The position numbers and the translations under genes were made by a program. Below are positions 1 through 8,427 of a stretch of 22,419 nucleotides of DNA, one piece after another (within the stretch, counting starts at the first letter, position 1; each line of letters begins with the position of its first letter). Origin of the DNA: a bacterium (lineage in GTDB: Bacteria > Bacillota > Clostridia > Oscillospirales > Acutalibacteraceae); assembly GCA_020625635.1 (NCBI GenBank), contig JAHLBL010000007.1, forward strand, positions 1 through 22,419. The letters run 5' to 3'. The notes beneath the pieces were generated by a model that was not told where the DNA came from, did no database searches, and was given only the letters and a program-made list of their open reading frames with translations.

Positions 1-35
1 TCGATTAATGCTTCAAAATTTAATGGTAAAAACAG

Positions 36-64
36 TTGATTTCTTATTGCTTTCATAGTATAAT
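36..64 (+). promoter_or_regulatory. Sigma-A promoter, upstream of tandem hairpins
   Basis: The sequence shows TTGATT at 36-41 and a perfect TATAAT at 59-64 with a 17-bp spacer. Transcription would start near 71. No credible gene follows before the two hairpin/T-tract signals at 121-190. The promoter therefore either makes a short RNA of roughly 80-120 nt or feeds an attenuated leader for the large secreted protein that starts at 377. Confidence 0.65.
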
Positions 65-120
65 TAACCCGCTTTCTGTGTGGTTTTCTTAGCATTTAAA
101 TTATACAATGAAAGCAACAA

Positions 121-160
121 CCGGGCAACCCTTTCGGGCTACCCGGTCTTGTTTTTATTT
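121..160 (+). terminator. Hairpin with T-rich tail (first of two)
   Basis: CCGGG at 121-125 pairs with CCCGG at 142-146, and CCC pairs with GGG further in around a TTTC loop. The T-rich stretch GTTTTTATTT follows at 151-160. On the + strand the stem has two mismatches. On the minus strand the same bases pair fully using G-U wobbles around a GAAA tetraloop, so the element folds better in that orientation. It is part of the repeat that recurs at 7717-7770. Confidence 0.5.
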
Positions 161-180
161 AGGGCTTAGTGCGACAGCCC
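121..180 (-). repeat. Intergenic repeat, left copy (inverted relative to 7717-7770)
   Basis: Read on the minus strand this segment contains GGGCTGTCGCACTAAG, an A-rich spacer, then ACCGGGTAGCCCGAAAGGG. The + strand at 7717-7770 has GGGCTGCCACACTAAG, an A-rich spacer, then ACCGGGTAGCCCTAAAGG. The 5' block matches at 14 of 16 positions and the 3' block differs at about one. The two copies lie in inverted orientation on either side of the dockerin/cohesin gene pair. Confidence 0.7.
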
Positions 181-190
181 TTATTTTTTA
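162..190 (+). terminator. Hairpin with T tract (second of two)
   Basis: GGGCT at 162-166 and AGCCC at 176-180 form a 5-bp stem with a 9-nt loop. TTATTTTTTA follows at 181-190. This resembles a weak intrinsic terminator and could stop transcripts from the promoter at 36-64 or from upstream of the window. Confidence 0.45.
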
Positions 191-295
191 TAAGGAAACT
201 GCTTTGTAACGCTGCGAAAATATAACTTTTTTGCAGGATAACTGATAATAGCAATCGCACAAAGTGAAAAAAGCTTACAGTTTTATTTGCTTCTA

Positions 296-324
296 TTGCC
301 TTTTGTCTTAAAAAATGCTATAAA
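296..324 (+). promoter_or_regulatory. Probable promoter of the dockerin/cohesin operon
   Basis: TTGCCT at 296-301 and TATAAA at 319-324 are separated by exactly 17 bp. The predicted start near 331 would give a 5' leader of about 46 nt. That leader holds a small hairpin (TTTTGC at 339-344 with GCAAAA at 349-354) followed by the ribosome-binding site AAGGAGG at 363-369. Confidence 0.6.
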
Positions 325-376
325 TAAAATGAGAAAGTTTTTGCATACGCAAAAGCATGGAAAAGGAGGAAATTTT

Positions 377-3300
377 ATGAAAAAGCTGAAAGCTGCGCTG
401 AGTATTATGCTTACTTTAATAATGTTGCTTGGCGTAGTGCCGCTTGTTGAGACGCCTGTCTCGGCAACTCCAGCTGAGAACAATCCTTCCTCGGGGTACG
501 ATATGACTATCGACTTCGGCTACAAGGATAAGTATTCAACCCCCGAAGATGCCATGAAGGGTGAAATCAACGAGGGGTTCGAAATTAAAGGCTCGGGAAG
601 CTCGACTTCAGATTGGATTACAATCAGCGAGGACGTCATGGGCTGGCAGAAGAACAGCGACGCCTTCAGAAAGGCCCTCGAGCATACCGACAGCGCTGTA
701 AAGTACGTTGTGCTTCAGAGCGACCAGACCGAAACAATGAAAAAGAAGGTTTGGGAGCCGATTGAAATCAGTCAGGACGTTGTTCTTGACCTCAACGGCT
801 ATGAAATCAAGCTCAGTGATGATTACAACGCCGACGGCTCAAAGCAGCGCAAGGAAATTTTTGCGCATTCGAGCACGATGTTCGAAATTATCAACGGCGC
901 GACTCTCACCATCATCGACTCCAGTATGAAGAACTCGAGCGACGGAAAGGGAACAGGTTCAATCTACGCAAACGGCAGAATGATTGACCCCTACAAGTAT
1001 TATTATAAAAACTATACCCACCGCGACATTTTCCACGTGGACAGCGGTAACCTCGTTGTCTACGGCGGACAGTTTCAGGCAGGACGTACAAAGGTTCAGA
1101 AGAAAAAGAACTTCTCATGGGATAAGCTCAAGACCGCTATCGGTCAGGCGGTTTCCCTCGGTGTAAGCATCTTTGAATATTCTTCAGGCATCGGCGAGGC
1201 AAAGGCTGCGCTCGACGATGTTCAGGCTTCCTTTGACAAGGCTCTCGACTCCGTAAAGGAGGGAGAGGCTGACGTCGAGAACGCTCTCTCGGCAGCTAAG
1301 GGCGCCAAGGATCTCACAACCGAAAAGCAGAAAACCGGTGATGACGATAAGGTCGCCAAGGAGCAGAAGCAGAATAAGCCAACCGACGACAAGAAGGCGT
1401 CATCCGAGAAGGTTGACGAGGACAAGGGCGACGGACGTAATGAGACTATTGACGAGAAATCCGCCCGCCGTAACGACGAGAACGAAAAGGACGGCAAAAA
1501 CAAGGACGGAGAGAACAAAGCCGACAAGGACAAAGCATCCAAGGATGACAAGAACTCCAAGATTTACGCCGCAAAGAAGGCGGTAATCGGAGCCGCTCTT
1601 GATCAGAATAAAATCACGGATATGACCAACAAGGCGTTCGACTTTGCCGAAGGCGTAGCCGGACTGTTCGGCAGCAAGGGCGCGATTATGGAGACTGTAT
1701 GGGGAACTCCCGTCAAGGTCGGCACCGAGGGTACCTTCGTATCCTACGGCGGTACATACATAGGCTACGGCTCCGACCAGCTCCTTCGCAATGCCACAAT
1801 CGAGGTTTCACGTCCCAAGAACTCCAAGAAGGGTGGCAAGGCGTATATCTATGACGGAACCTTCGAGGGCAAGGCAGGCGCGAATGTATTCAACATTGTC
1901 CGTGAGGCACGCGCTCTGAGGGGCACGACCGTCGTTACCGATGATGTCAAAAAAATCGGTTCTATCGGTTATTATACTGACGAAAACGGCGCACGCAGAC
2001 AGATGGCGTTTACCTTCGGCAACGGAAACAACGACGGCAGAGGTGCCGACGATGAGTATATAAACTATGTTGAAGGCACCTTTGAGGACGATCCCGACAC
2101 AAGCTGCATCCAGGTTCGCGGCGGTACCTTCCGCAACTATTTTGAACACTACAACGTCGGAATCTATTCCGTAGCAAGCGGTAAGGATGACGAAGGAAAT
2201 GATATCAGGTTCACTCCCTACGCCGGCACAACCGGCTCGGTAAATCTCGGTGTGGCTTCCTACAACGAGAACTTCATCCGCGACGGACGTATCCAGATTA
2301 TTGACACCTACGGCGACGGAGCTCTTGTGCTTATGGATGTTCAGGACAAAGGCAACGAGAATGTTTATCACTATCGTCTTTATTGCGGCGACACCGAGCT
2401 CAGATATAAGAGATATCTGAAGGTTTATCCGACAACCGCCGAGTCCTCAGCGTCGCATTCCTTCAGACTCACCACCCAGTACCGCAACCAGAACACCATG
2501 CAGACCGGCACGGCTCTTGAGGGACTTGTCAAAACCGACGAAAACGGCAATGTAGTAACAGAGGTTCTCAGGAACGAGGATCCGCTCGACGATGTTGAGG
2601 ATACCGGAGCCTACAGTCAGAGCGAGACCTTCTTCTACTATCCGCTCGGCATCAACAACAGCCATAACTACTACGTTGTTCCGGACCTCAACGACGGTAC
2701 CGACGTCCGAGGCTCAAATCTTGACGCTTCATCGGCATGGTACTACAATGTGCCGACCGACTATAACGGTCATCAGATTAATTCATTCAAATATATCGAC
2801 GACGTTATCTACGGCAAGAGCAATCACGATATATTATTTACAAAACGTGATGACGGAAATGACTATACGGAATTCCGCAACAAGATTGTAAAAGGAGAGA
2901 TGAATAACGATTCCTGGACTTACGGACAGAATTCCTATAATTATCTCACCAACTTCAAGTGGTTCAAGTACCGCGTTTATCGTGTGGATCCGCTCACCCG
3001 TGAGAATATCAGTGAATCTAACGTTTACGGCGAGGATGTTCCTCTCAAGGAGGCTGTTTACGGCACAAGCACAAATTCCCTGCGCTGCAAGCTTCCGCTC
3101 GATGAGCTCGGAATCAAGTACAAGCCCGGCGAGATTTACAGAATTGTATTTAACGCGGATGAATACCTCGGTTATAACTACGAAAACAGAAACTCCAAAT
3201 TAAAGGGGCTACGCACAAATCTCAAGACAGCTACCGTCGAGACAAGTATGCTCTTTATGTGCTACGACGGTAACGAGGAAATCACCGACAAGGGACATTC

Positions 3301-6300
3301 CTACTTTGAGGAGGATTATACACCGCTCCAGTGGGTAAGCGAGCCCGAAGCCGGCAAGACCGCGAAGGTTCAGCTCGTCAACGGCAAGACCGGTCAGTGC
3401 GACTGCAACGGCGACAATATCTTTGATGTGTATTATCAGTGGTATCAGGTTGAGAATGACGGCACCGAGAAGATGATAGCCGGTACCGACAACATCTTCA
3501 CCGGAGATATCCTCAGCAACGGCACCGTGCGCAAGAGCACCTACGCCACAAAGCAGTATCATACTATGATTGACTTCAAGGCGAAGGGAACCTACTACAA
3601 CGGTCAGTATATCAACGACAAGGACGCCGACGGCTACACCTACCTCAACTCCGTCGATCCCGACGATCCTAACAAGGACAACTATATGGAGAACGGTCTG
3701 CCGCGCAGCCGTGCGGAATGGACAGAGGATATGCTTCATATGTACACCCACGAGGACAGAGTAAAGTCCGAGTACACCAAGGACGGTTCAAGCCGCATTT
3801 ACCTTGCCAACAACAAGTATTTTGCTCACAATACAGATTCCTGCTACATCCCCGAATCCGCCAAGGGCAAGAAGGTTTATTGCAAGGTTATCTGCGTCAA
3901 TACCTATTGGCAGAAGAACTATCCTCACGTTCAGGTTTATCGCACACATACCCTCAACACGGTTGACGATATCACCGCTAAAATAAATGTTGATACAGGC
4001 AACACCCGAAACTTCCTTGCGAAGAAGGCCAAGGCGGCGATTTCGGTCAGCGGACTCAAGGGACTCAAGAAGAACGAGTATATAAACTCTCTCCAGTTCG
4101 GTCTTGACAATATGTACAGCGACGATACCTTATACAATAATGTCAGGGTTTACAGCGACGACGATTTAGCAAAATACAAGCTCACCTTCCCTGATGACTT
4201 CCTTTACGGAGATACCCTTGAGGAGTTCTGCGACTCAAACGCCGACGGAAGAAAAATGGATATCTCCCTCTCGGTAAAAACAAATCTCGGCAGAAAGTTC
4301 ACGTTCTACTCCGATGAGTTCGTCTATGGACTCGACAACCAGTTCGGCGACATAGGCTGGACGCTCAAGGACGGAACCCTGACTCTCAGCGGCGACAGTG
4401 ACGGCGTAATGCCTGATTACAGCGACGCTTCGGATTATCCGTGGTATTTTTACAAAAACAAAATCAAAGACATTGTTTTTGATATCAGCGTAGCAAACAT
4501 CGGAGATCACGCCTTTGAGGGATATACCAACCTCAAGACAGTCACATTCAACAACTATCCGGTTTCAAAGATTTCGCGAATAGGCGAGTTCGCTTTTTCG
4601 GATTCGGGCTTAAATGATACGGTTAATCTCCCGTTTAATGATATTACTCTCGGTGAAGGCGCGTTCTACCGCTGCGAATCACTCAGGGAGTTTGACGGAG
4701 GCAGAATTGCCGTTATCCCCGACAGCGCGTTCTACGCCTGTGATAAGCTCGAAAAAGTCAGTGCGTCCTCCGTCAAAAAGATTGGAAACGAGGCGTTCCT
4801 CGACTGCCCCGTTCTTAAAACCGCGTCTCTCGGCTCTTCGGTTGAGGAGATTGGAAACAACGCGTTCACATCAACCGCGATTACAAGCTTCGATTTCAGC
4901 TCTGTAAAAACAGTCGGTAAGTCCGCTTTCTACGACGTTCCGCTCAGAGTTGTCGCGGGCGACAAGTTTGAGTCAATCGGCGATATGGCGTTCGCGTACT
5001 TCTATAACGAAAAATTCCATGATGTTGACGTTGACACAACAACGCTCTTCATCAGCTCCAATGCAAACCCGGCACTTGCGGATTATGCCGGCGCTATGGA
5101 TTTCAACATCGACCAGAAACTCGGCGAGTGCTGGTTCGATTATGATATTCAGACAAGCACAATCACAGTGTTTGCCGACGTCCGCGCCGAATCCTCATCA
5201 ACAGGCGATTACGGCAGTTATCTTGCTTCGGCTGCCGGACAGACGGAAAACGTTACTCCGTGGAAGGGTGCCGAGAAATACATCAAAAATATTGTCATTG
5301 AGGACGGCGTAACAGAAATCGGCGAATCAACCTTTGCCGGAGTTCAGGCTAAGGAGATTAAGCTCCCCGACTCCGTAACAAAGGTCGGCTACGGCGCGTT
5401 CAGCTGGAATATGGCACTCCAAAGCATCGATCTCAACAAGGTTGAACGTCTCGACACCGCTGTGTTCGCACTCAGCGGCATCAAGAGCCTGACTGTTCCC
5501 AAGAGCTGCAATTATATCGGCAATATGGCGTTCGGTCTCTCGAACCTCAATGAGATTACAATTCTCAACCCTGACTGTGTAATCTACGACAGCAATCATG
5601 TATTCCCGACAAAATGTAAGCTTAAGGCGTACGAGGATTCAACGGCTCGGAATTATGCCGAAACATACGCGGAAGAGGGCAGCTATACCTTCGAGGCGAT
5701 AAGCCCCAATCCGGAGCTCAGCGTCACCGGCGTTACAACACGTCGGGGAGGAGAGGTTACAGTAGATGTTAACATCAGCAATAACCCGGGAATCGCCGCA
5801 TTCGCCTTTAATATCGACTATCCCGAGGGACTGACTCTCACAGGCGTTGAGACAAATAAGCTCTTCTCATCAAAGGCTACAGGCGCGAAGAACCTCGCAA
5901 GCCCCTACAGGCTCCAGTGGTATTCCACGGAGTCCGAGAACGAGATAGCAAACGGAACTATCGCCACGCTGACCTTCAAGGTTGACGCAAAGGCGGCTCT
6001 CAAGAAATACCCGATTAAGATTTCCTACACTGCCGAAGATATTGTTGACAGTGATATGAACAATGTTGAGTTTGCGACGGATAACGGCTTTGTTTATGTC
6101 AAGAACCTCAAGTCGGGCGACGTCAACAACGACGGCAACGTCAATATGAAGGATATAGTCCTTCTCCAAAAGTACCTCAACGGCTATGACGTGACAATCA
6201 ACACCAGCGCCTCCGACGTCAACGCCGACGGAAAGATTAATATGAAGGACATCGCCCTTCTCCAGCAATATCTCAACGGATGGGAGGTTGTATTAAAATG

Positions 6301-6301
6301 A
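377..6301 (+). CDS. Giant secreted beta-helix / LRR / cohesin / dockerin surface protein
   Basis: The protein has 1,974 residues. The start at 377 is preferred over an in-frame ATG at 287 because AAGGAGG lies 7 nt upstream and the product then opens with a signal peptide (residues 1-30, MKKLKAALSIMLTLIML..., cleaved near VSA). Domains in order: parallel beta-helix-like sequence (about 110-240); a long helical and Lys/Asp/Glu-rich insertion (about 245-420); further beta-helix-like sequence; Ig-like beta segments; BspA-type LRR_5 repeats (about 1320-1770, recurring IG..AF..); a cohesin-type domain (about 1778-1912); and a type I dockerin (1914-1974). The two dockerin calcium loops are DVNNDGNVNMKD and DVNADGKINMKD, both with canonical Asp/Asn ligands. 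In this fold the dockerin docks onto a cohesin, so the protein should join a cell-surface complex. No catalytic domain was recognised, so adhesion or scaffolding is the likely role. It is translationally coupled to the next gene. Confidence 0.9.
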   Translation: MKKLKAALSIMLTLIMLLGVVPLVETPVSATPAENNPSSGYDMTIDFGYKDKYSTPEDAMKGEINEGFEIKGSGSSTSDWITISEDVMGWQKNSDAFRKALEHTDSAVKYVVLQSDQTETMKKKVWEPIEISQDVVLDLNGYEIKLSDDYNADGSKQRKEIFAHSSTMFEIINGATLTIIDSSMKNSSDGKGTGSIYANGRMIDPYKYYYKNYTHRDIFHVDSGNLVVYGGQFQAGRTKVQKKKNFSWDKLKTAIGQAVSLGVSIFEYSSGIGEAKAALDDVQASFDKALDSVKEGEADVENALSAAKGAKDLTTEKQKTGDDDKVAKEQKQNKPTDDKKASSEKVDEDKGDGRNETIDEKSARRNDENEKDGKNKDGENKADKDKASKDDKNSKIYAAKKAVIGAALDQNKITDMTNKAFDFAEGVAGLFGSKGAIMETVWGTPVKVGTEGTFVSYGGTYIGYGSDQLLRNATIEVSRPKNSKKGGKAYIYDGTFEGKAGANVFNIVREARALRGTTVVTDDVKKIGSIGYYTDENGARRQMAFTFGNGNNDGRGADDEYINYVEGTFEDDPDTSCIQVRGGTFRNYFEHYNVGIYSVASGKDDEGNDIRFTPYAGTTGSVNLGVASYNENFIRDGRIQIIDTYGDGALVLMDVQDKGNENVYHYRLYCGDTELRYKRYLKVYPTTAESSASHSFRLTTQYRNQNTMQTGTALEGLVKTDENGNVVTEVLRNEDPLDDVEDTGAYSQSETFFYYPLGINNSHNYYVVPDLNDGTDVRGSNLDASSAWYYNVPTDYNGHQINSFKYIDDVIYGKSNHDILFTKRDDGNDYTEFRNKIVKGEMNNDSWTYGQNSYNYLTNFKWFKYRVYRVDPLTRENISESNVYGEDVPLKEAVYGTSTNSLRCKLPLDELGIKYKPGEIYRIVFNADEYLGYNYENRNSKLKGLRTNLKTATVETSMLFMCYDGNEEITDKGHSYFEEDYTPLQWVSEPEAGKTAKVQLVNGKTGQCDCNGDNIFDVYYQWYQVENDGTEKMIAGTDNIFTGDILSNGTVRKSTYATKQYHTMIDFKAKGTYYNGQYINDKDADGYTYLNSVDPDDPNKDNYMENGLPRSRAEWTEDMLHMYTHEDRVKSEYTKDGSSRIYLANNKYFAHNTDSCYIPESAKGKKVYCKVICVNTYWQKNYPHVQVYRTHTLNTVDDITAKINVDTGNTRNFLAKKAKAAISVSGLKGLKKNEYINSLQFGLDNMYSDDTLYNNVRVYSDDDLAKYKLTFPDDFLYGDTLEEFCDSNADGRKMDISLSVKTNLGRKFTFYSDEFVYGLDNQFGDIGWTLKDGTLTLSGDSDGVMPDYSDASDYPWYFYKNKIKDIVFDISVANIGDHAFEGYTNLKTVTFNNYPVSKISRIGEFAFSDSGLNDTVNLPFNDITLGEGAFYRCESLREFDGGRIAVIPDSAFYACDKLEKVSASSVKKIGNEAFLDCPVLKTASLGSSVEEIGNNAFTSTAITSFDFSSVKTVGKSAFYDVPLRVVAGDKFESIGDMAFAYFYNEKFHDVDVDTTTLFISSNANPALADYAGAMDFNIDQKLGECWFDYDIQTSTITVFADVRAESSSTGDYGSYLASAAGQTENVTPWKGAEKYIKNIVIEDGVTEIGESTFAGVQAKEIKLPDSVTKVGYGAFSWNMALQSIDLNKVERLDTAVFALSGIKSLTVPKSCNYIGNMAFGLSNLNEITILNPDCVIYDSNHVFPTKCKLKAYEDSTARNYAETYAEEGSYTFEAISPNPELSVTGVTTRRGGEVTVDVNISNNPGIAAFAFNIDYPEGLTLTGVETNKLFSSKATGAKNLASPYRLQWYSTESENEIANGTIATLTFKVDAKAALKKYPIKISYTAEDIVDSDMNNVEFATDNGFVYVKNLKSGDVNNDGNVNMKDIVLLQKYLNGYDVTINTSASDVNADGKINMKDIALLQQYLNGWEVVLK

Positions 6302-7701
6302 TGAAAAAAATAGTAAGCGTTTTGCTTTCGGCGCTGCTTTTGTGCTCGCTTTTCGCTGTATGCGCAAGCGCCGCCGACACCCCTTCCTTTGTGCTCTCCG
6401 ACGCTCAGGGCGCCGTGGGCGAGACGGTGAGCGTTGAGCTTCGCCTCAACAATAACCCCGGAATTACCTCGCTTCAGGTTAAGGTTGCTTATTCTCCCGA
6501 AGACCTCGAACTCGTCAATATCTCAAACGGCGGTTTGTTTGACAATCCGATTTCAAAGAGCTCCGTAGAGAAGAATCCGGCTATAATCTCGTGGTACGCC
6601 ACTGATTCCGAGAATAAATCCGAAAGCGGCGTTCTGGCAACACTCAGCTTTGAGGTGAAGGAAGGCGCCAAGGATTCCGTTGTAATGCTCTCCTATGACG
6701 AGGACGATATTTTCAACAACAGTATGGAGAACGTCAGCTTTGACACTTCTACCGCGACGGTAAAAGTTGTCGAGGCGCAGACCGAGCCGGATCCTGAGGA
6801 AACAACCGCTCCTCAGGACACCACCGCTCCGATTGAAACAACTCCCCAGAGCACAACCGCTCCTCAGGAAACAACCGTTCCTCAGCCTGCGTTCAGAAGT
6901 CTTTATTATCTCCCGAGCGCTGAGCAGGAGGAAGCCGGCTTCAACTATGTTCTCGGCATAGAGGACAAGGACGGTGTGTGGCATGAGTACAAGCTTACCG
7001 CCACAACAATGAAGAAAAACGGTGTGACTGTTTACGCCGCGACAATCCCCGAGGAAATTACTCCCTCCGAGATTAAGTATCAGGTCTATAACGGCGACGA
7101 GTGGGTGAGTCAGGTTTCAAAGACCGTATCAGGTATTGACGATATAGCTGACGTGGTTGTGAACTCCGTCGGCACTGAGACCGGAATTAACGACTTTAAG
7201 CCGGATTCCGCTCCTGCCGCCAAGCTCAGCAAAACCTCCGCAAAGGTAAATGCCGGCAAGGCGTTCACCCTAAAGGTCACAAACGGCAAGGTCAAGAGCT
7301 GGACTTCATCCAAAAAGGCTGTCGCGACCGTTACTAAGTCTGGTAAGGTTACTGCTCTGAAGAAGGGCTCGGCGAAGATTACCGCAACACTCACGAACGG
7401 AAAGAAACTAGCCTGCAACGTGACCGTCAAGACAAACCCCACAATAAAGATAGGCAGCAAGGCGTTCAAGTCAAAGACCACCTACACGGTCAAAAAGGGC
7501 AAATCCCTCACAGTGAAGATTACCGGAAAGGCGTCGTCCGTAAACAACGCCTACGCAACCTCAAAGAAGTCAATCGCCAAGATTACCACAAAAAAGAAAA
7601 CGGTGTCATCTGTTAAGCTTAAGGGACTAAAGAAGGGTTCTGCGGTAATCACACTCAAGGTCAACGGCGTAGCCTTCAAGATTAAGATCAAGGTAAAATA
7701 A
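6298..7701 (+). CDS. Secreted cohesin / Thr-Pro linker / YYLP-module / BIG2x2 protein
   Basis: The protein has 467 residues. The start at 6298 (ATGATG) overlaps the upstream stop by ATGA, with GGGAGG about 10 nt upstream. ATG 6301 is a near-equivalent alternative, and an in-frame ATG at 6280 would precede the ribosome-binding site. A signal peptide covers residues 1-25 (cleavage near ASA). A cohesin-type domain (about 28-160) shares NNPGI, WY(S/A)T(E/D)SEN and G..ATL(T/S)F.V with the cohesin of the upstream protein. A Thr/Pro/Gln linker follows (about 162-197), then a 95-residue module of unknown function (about 199-292). Two Lys-rich BIG2 Ig-like repeats (about 305-467) end the protein. There is no LPXTG sorting signal, so the BIG2 repeats may hold it at the wall. 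A scaffoldin-like partner for dockerin proteins is the best reading. Which dockerin it binds is not shown. Confidence 0.85.
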   Translation: MMKKIVSVLLSALLLCSLFAVCASAADTPSFVLSDAQGAVGETVSVELRLNNNPGITSLQVKVAYSPEDLELVNISNGGLFDNPISKSSVEKNPAIISWYATDSENKSESGVLATLSFEVKEGAKDSVVMLSYDEDDIFNNSMENVSFDTSTATVKVVEAQTEPDPEETTAPQDTTAPIETTPQSTTAPQETTVPQPAFRSLYYLPSAEQEEAGFNYVLGIEDKDGVWHEYKLTATTMKKNGVTVYAATIPEEITPSEIKYQVYNGDEWVSQVSKTVSGIDDIADVVVNSVGTETGINDFKPDSAPAAKLSKTSAKVNAGKAFTLKVTNGKVKSWTSSKKAVATVTKSGKVTALKKGSAKITATLTNGKKLACNVTVKTNPTIKIGSKAFKSKTTYTVKKGKSLTVKITGKASSVNNAYATSKKSIAKITTKKKTVSSVKLKGLKKGSAVITLKVNGVAFKIKIKVK

Positions 7702-7716
7702 TCAAAACGCAACAAG

Positions 7717-7770
7717 GGGCTGCCACACTAAGTCTGCTAAAAAACAAACAAAACCGGGTAGCCCTAAAGG
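7717..7770 (+). repeat. Intergenic repeat, right copy
   Basis: This copy starts 16 nt after the stop codon of the cohesin gene. It carries GGGCTGCCACACTAAG and ACCGGGTAGCCCTAAAGG, matching the minus strand of 121-180 with a similar A-rich spacer between the blocks. The hairpin arms are less complete than in the left copy. Either a dispersed intergenic hairpin repeat or the end of an inserted segment would fit. Confidence 0.65.
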
Positions 7771-7832
7771 CTGATACTCATAAGGATGATTTAAAACCAC
7801 AAGAGAAACAGCCGATTGGTAGTCTAAACAAA

Positions 7833-7876
7833 ACAGCGAACTGTTATGGATTTCATAATAGTTCGCTGTCTCTTTA
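7833..7876 (+). terminator. Strong long-stem terminator of the cohesin operon
   Basis: ACAGCGAACTGTTATG at 7833-7848 pairs along 16 positions (one G-T wobble) with CATAATAGTTCGCTGT at 7854-7869, around the loop GATTT. CTCTTTATT follows. It is the first strong hairpin after the operon's last stop codon at 7701. Confidence 0.7.
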
Positions 7877-8137
7877 TTGGTTCACCAGGTATTATCGTAG
7901 AATAGAGACTTGACCGATTAAACAAATGTGAGGGAAAGCAAATCAATGTAAAGAGGCACTCTCCTATATTGAAAGTATGAATAAGGATTATATTAATAGC
8001 ATCAATAAGCTTTTTAGCTCAAGAGAATAAGCTGTAGCTATTAATTGTGTAAAATGTGTTAAACCGGAATATTGTAGCTTTTTTCTGAGTTTTGCCCGAA
8101 ATTTTGCCCGAGGTCGTAGGCTCAAGCCGTTTCAGAC
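7877..8137. other. AT-rich intergenic stretch without a supportable gene
   Basis: No gene can be supported here. A short in-frame stretch at 7932-8030 translates to a plausible helical peptide ending KLFSSRE, but it follows a stop codon and has only an internal ATG (7977) without a ribosome-binding site. At most it is the remnant of a lost gene. A direct repeat of ATTTTGCCCGA-like sequence (GTTTTGCCCGA then ATTTTGCCCGA, about 8090-8111) is visible just downstream of the tRNA on its own strand. Confidence 0.4.
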
Positions 8138-8176
8138 AAAAACAAAAAGCGGCTTAAACTCACTGTTTAAGCCACT
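8138..8176 (-). terminator. Terminator of the initiator tRNA
   Basis: On the minus strand AGTGGCTTAAAC (8176-8165) pairs with GTTTAAGCCGCT (8159-8148). This gives a 12-bp stem with one G-U pair and a 5-nt loop, followed by TTTTTGTTTTT. The stem begins 6 nt after the tRNA CCA end. Confidence 0.85.
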
Positions 8177-8182
8177 TTTGAC

Positions 8183-8258
<76 letters not shown>

Positions 8259-8285
8259 ATATCTGCTGTTTTTCTCAGCGTCTAT

Positions 8286-8314
8286 ATTATAGCGCCTTTT
8301 GTGAATTTTGTCAA
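8286..8314 (-). promoter_or_regulatory. Consensus promoter of the initiator tRNA
   Basis: Read on the minus strand, TTGACA (8314-8309) and TATAAT (8291-8286) are both perfect consensus hexamers with a 17-bp spacer. The start would fall near 8279, leaving about 20 nt of 5' leader for RNase P to remove. This is the strongest promoter in the window. Confidence 0.92.
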
Positions 8315-8355
8315 GGGGTATTCTTTATATAATCCGATTATGTGAAAATATTTAC

Positions 8356-8384
8356 TCGACAAGCGCCGACAAATATGGTATATT
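8356..8384 (+). promoter_or_regulatory. Promoter of the zinc-ribbon membrane protein gene
   Basis: TCGACA at 8356-8361 and TATATT at 8379-8384 have a 17-bp spacer. The start near 8391 leaves a leader of about 37 nt containing the ribosome-binding site AGGAGG before ATG 8428. It diverges from the tRNA promoter about 40 bp away. Confidence 0.65.
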
Positions 8385-8427
8385 TTATGTGTATTATTCG
8401 GCTTGAGCCGAAAACAGGAGGTCAATT

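Noticed and set aside
108..209. Small open frame (33 codons) through the hairpins at 121-190
   Set aside because: No ribosome-binding site is present, and the frame is formed by the repeat and terminator-like sequence itself. It is better explained as non-coding.
287..376. Longer N-terminus for the dockerin protein starting at ATG 287
   Set aside because: It has no ribosome-binding site, would overlap the likely promoter at 296-324, and hides the signal peptide. ATG 377 has AAGGAGG at the right distance and a classic signal peptide.
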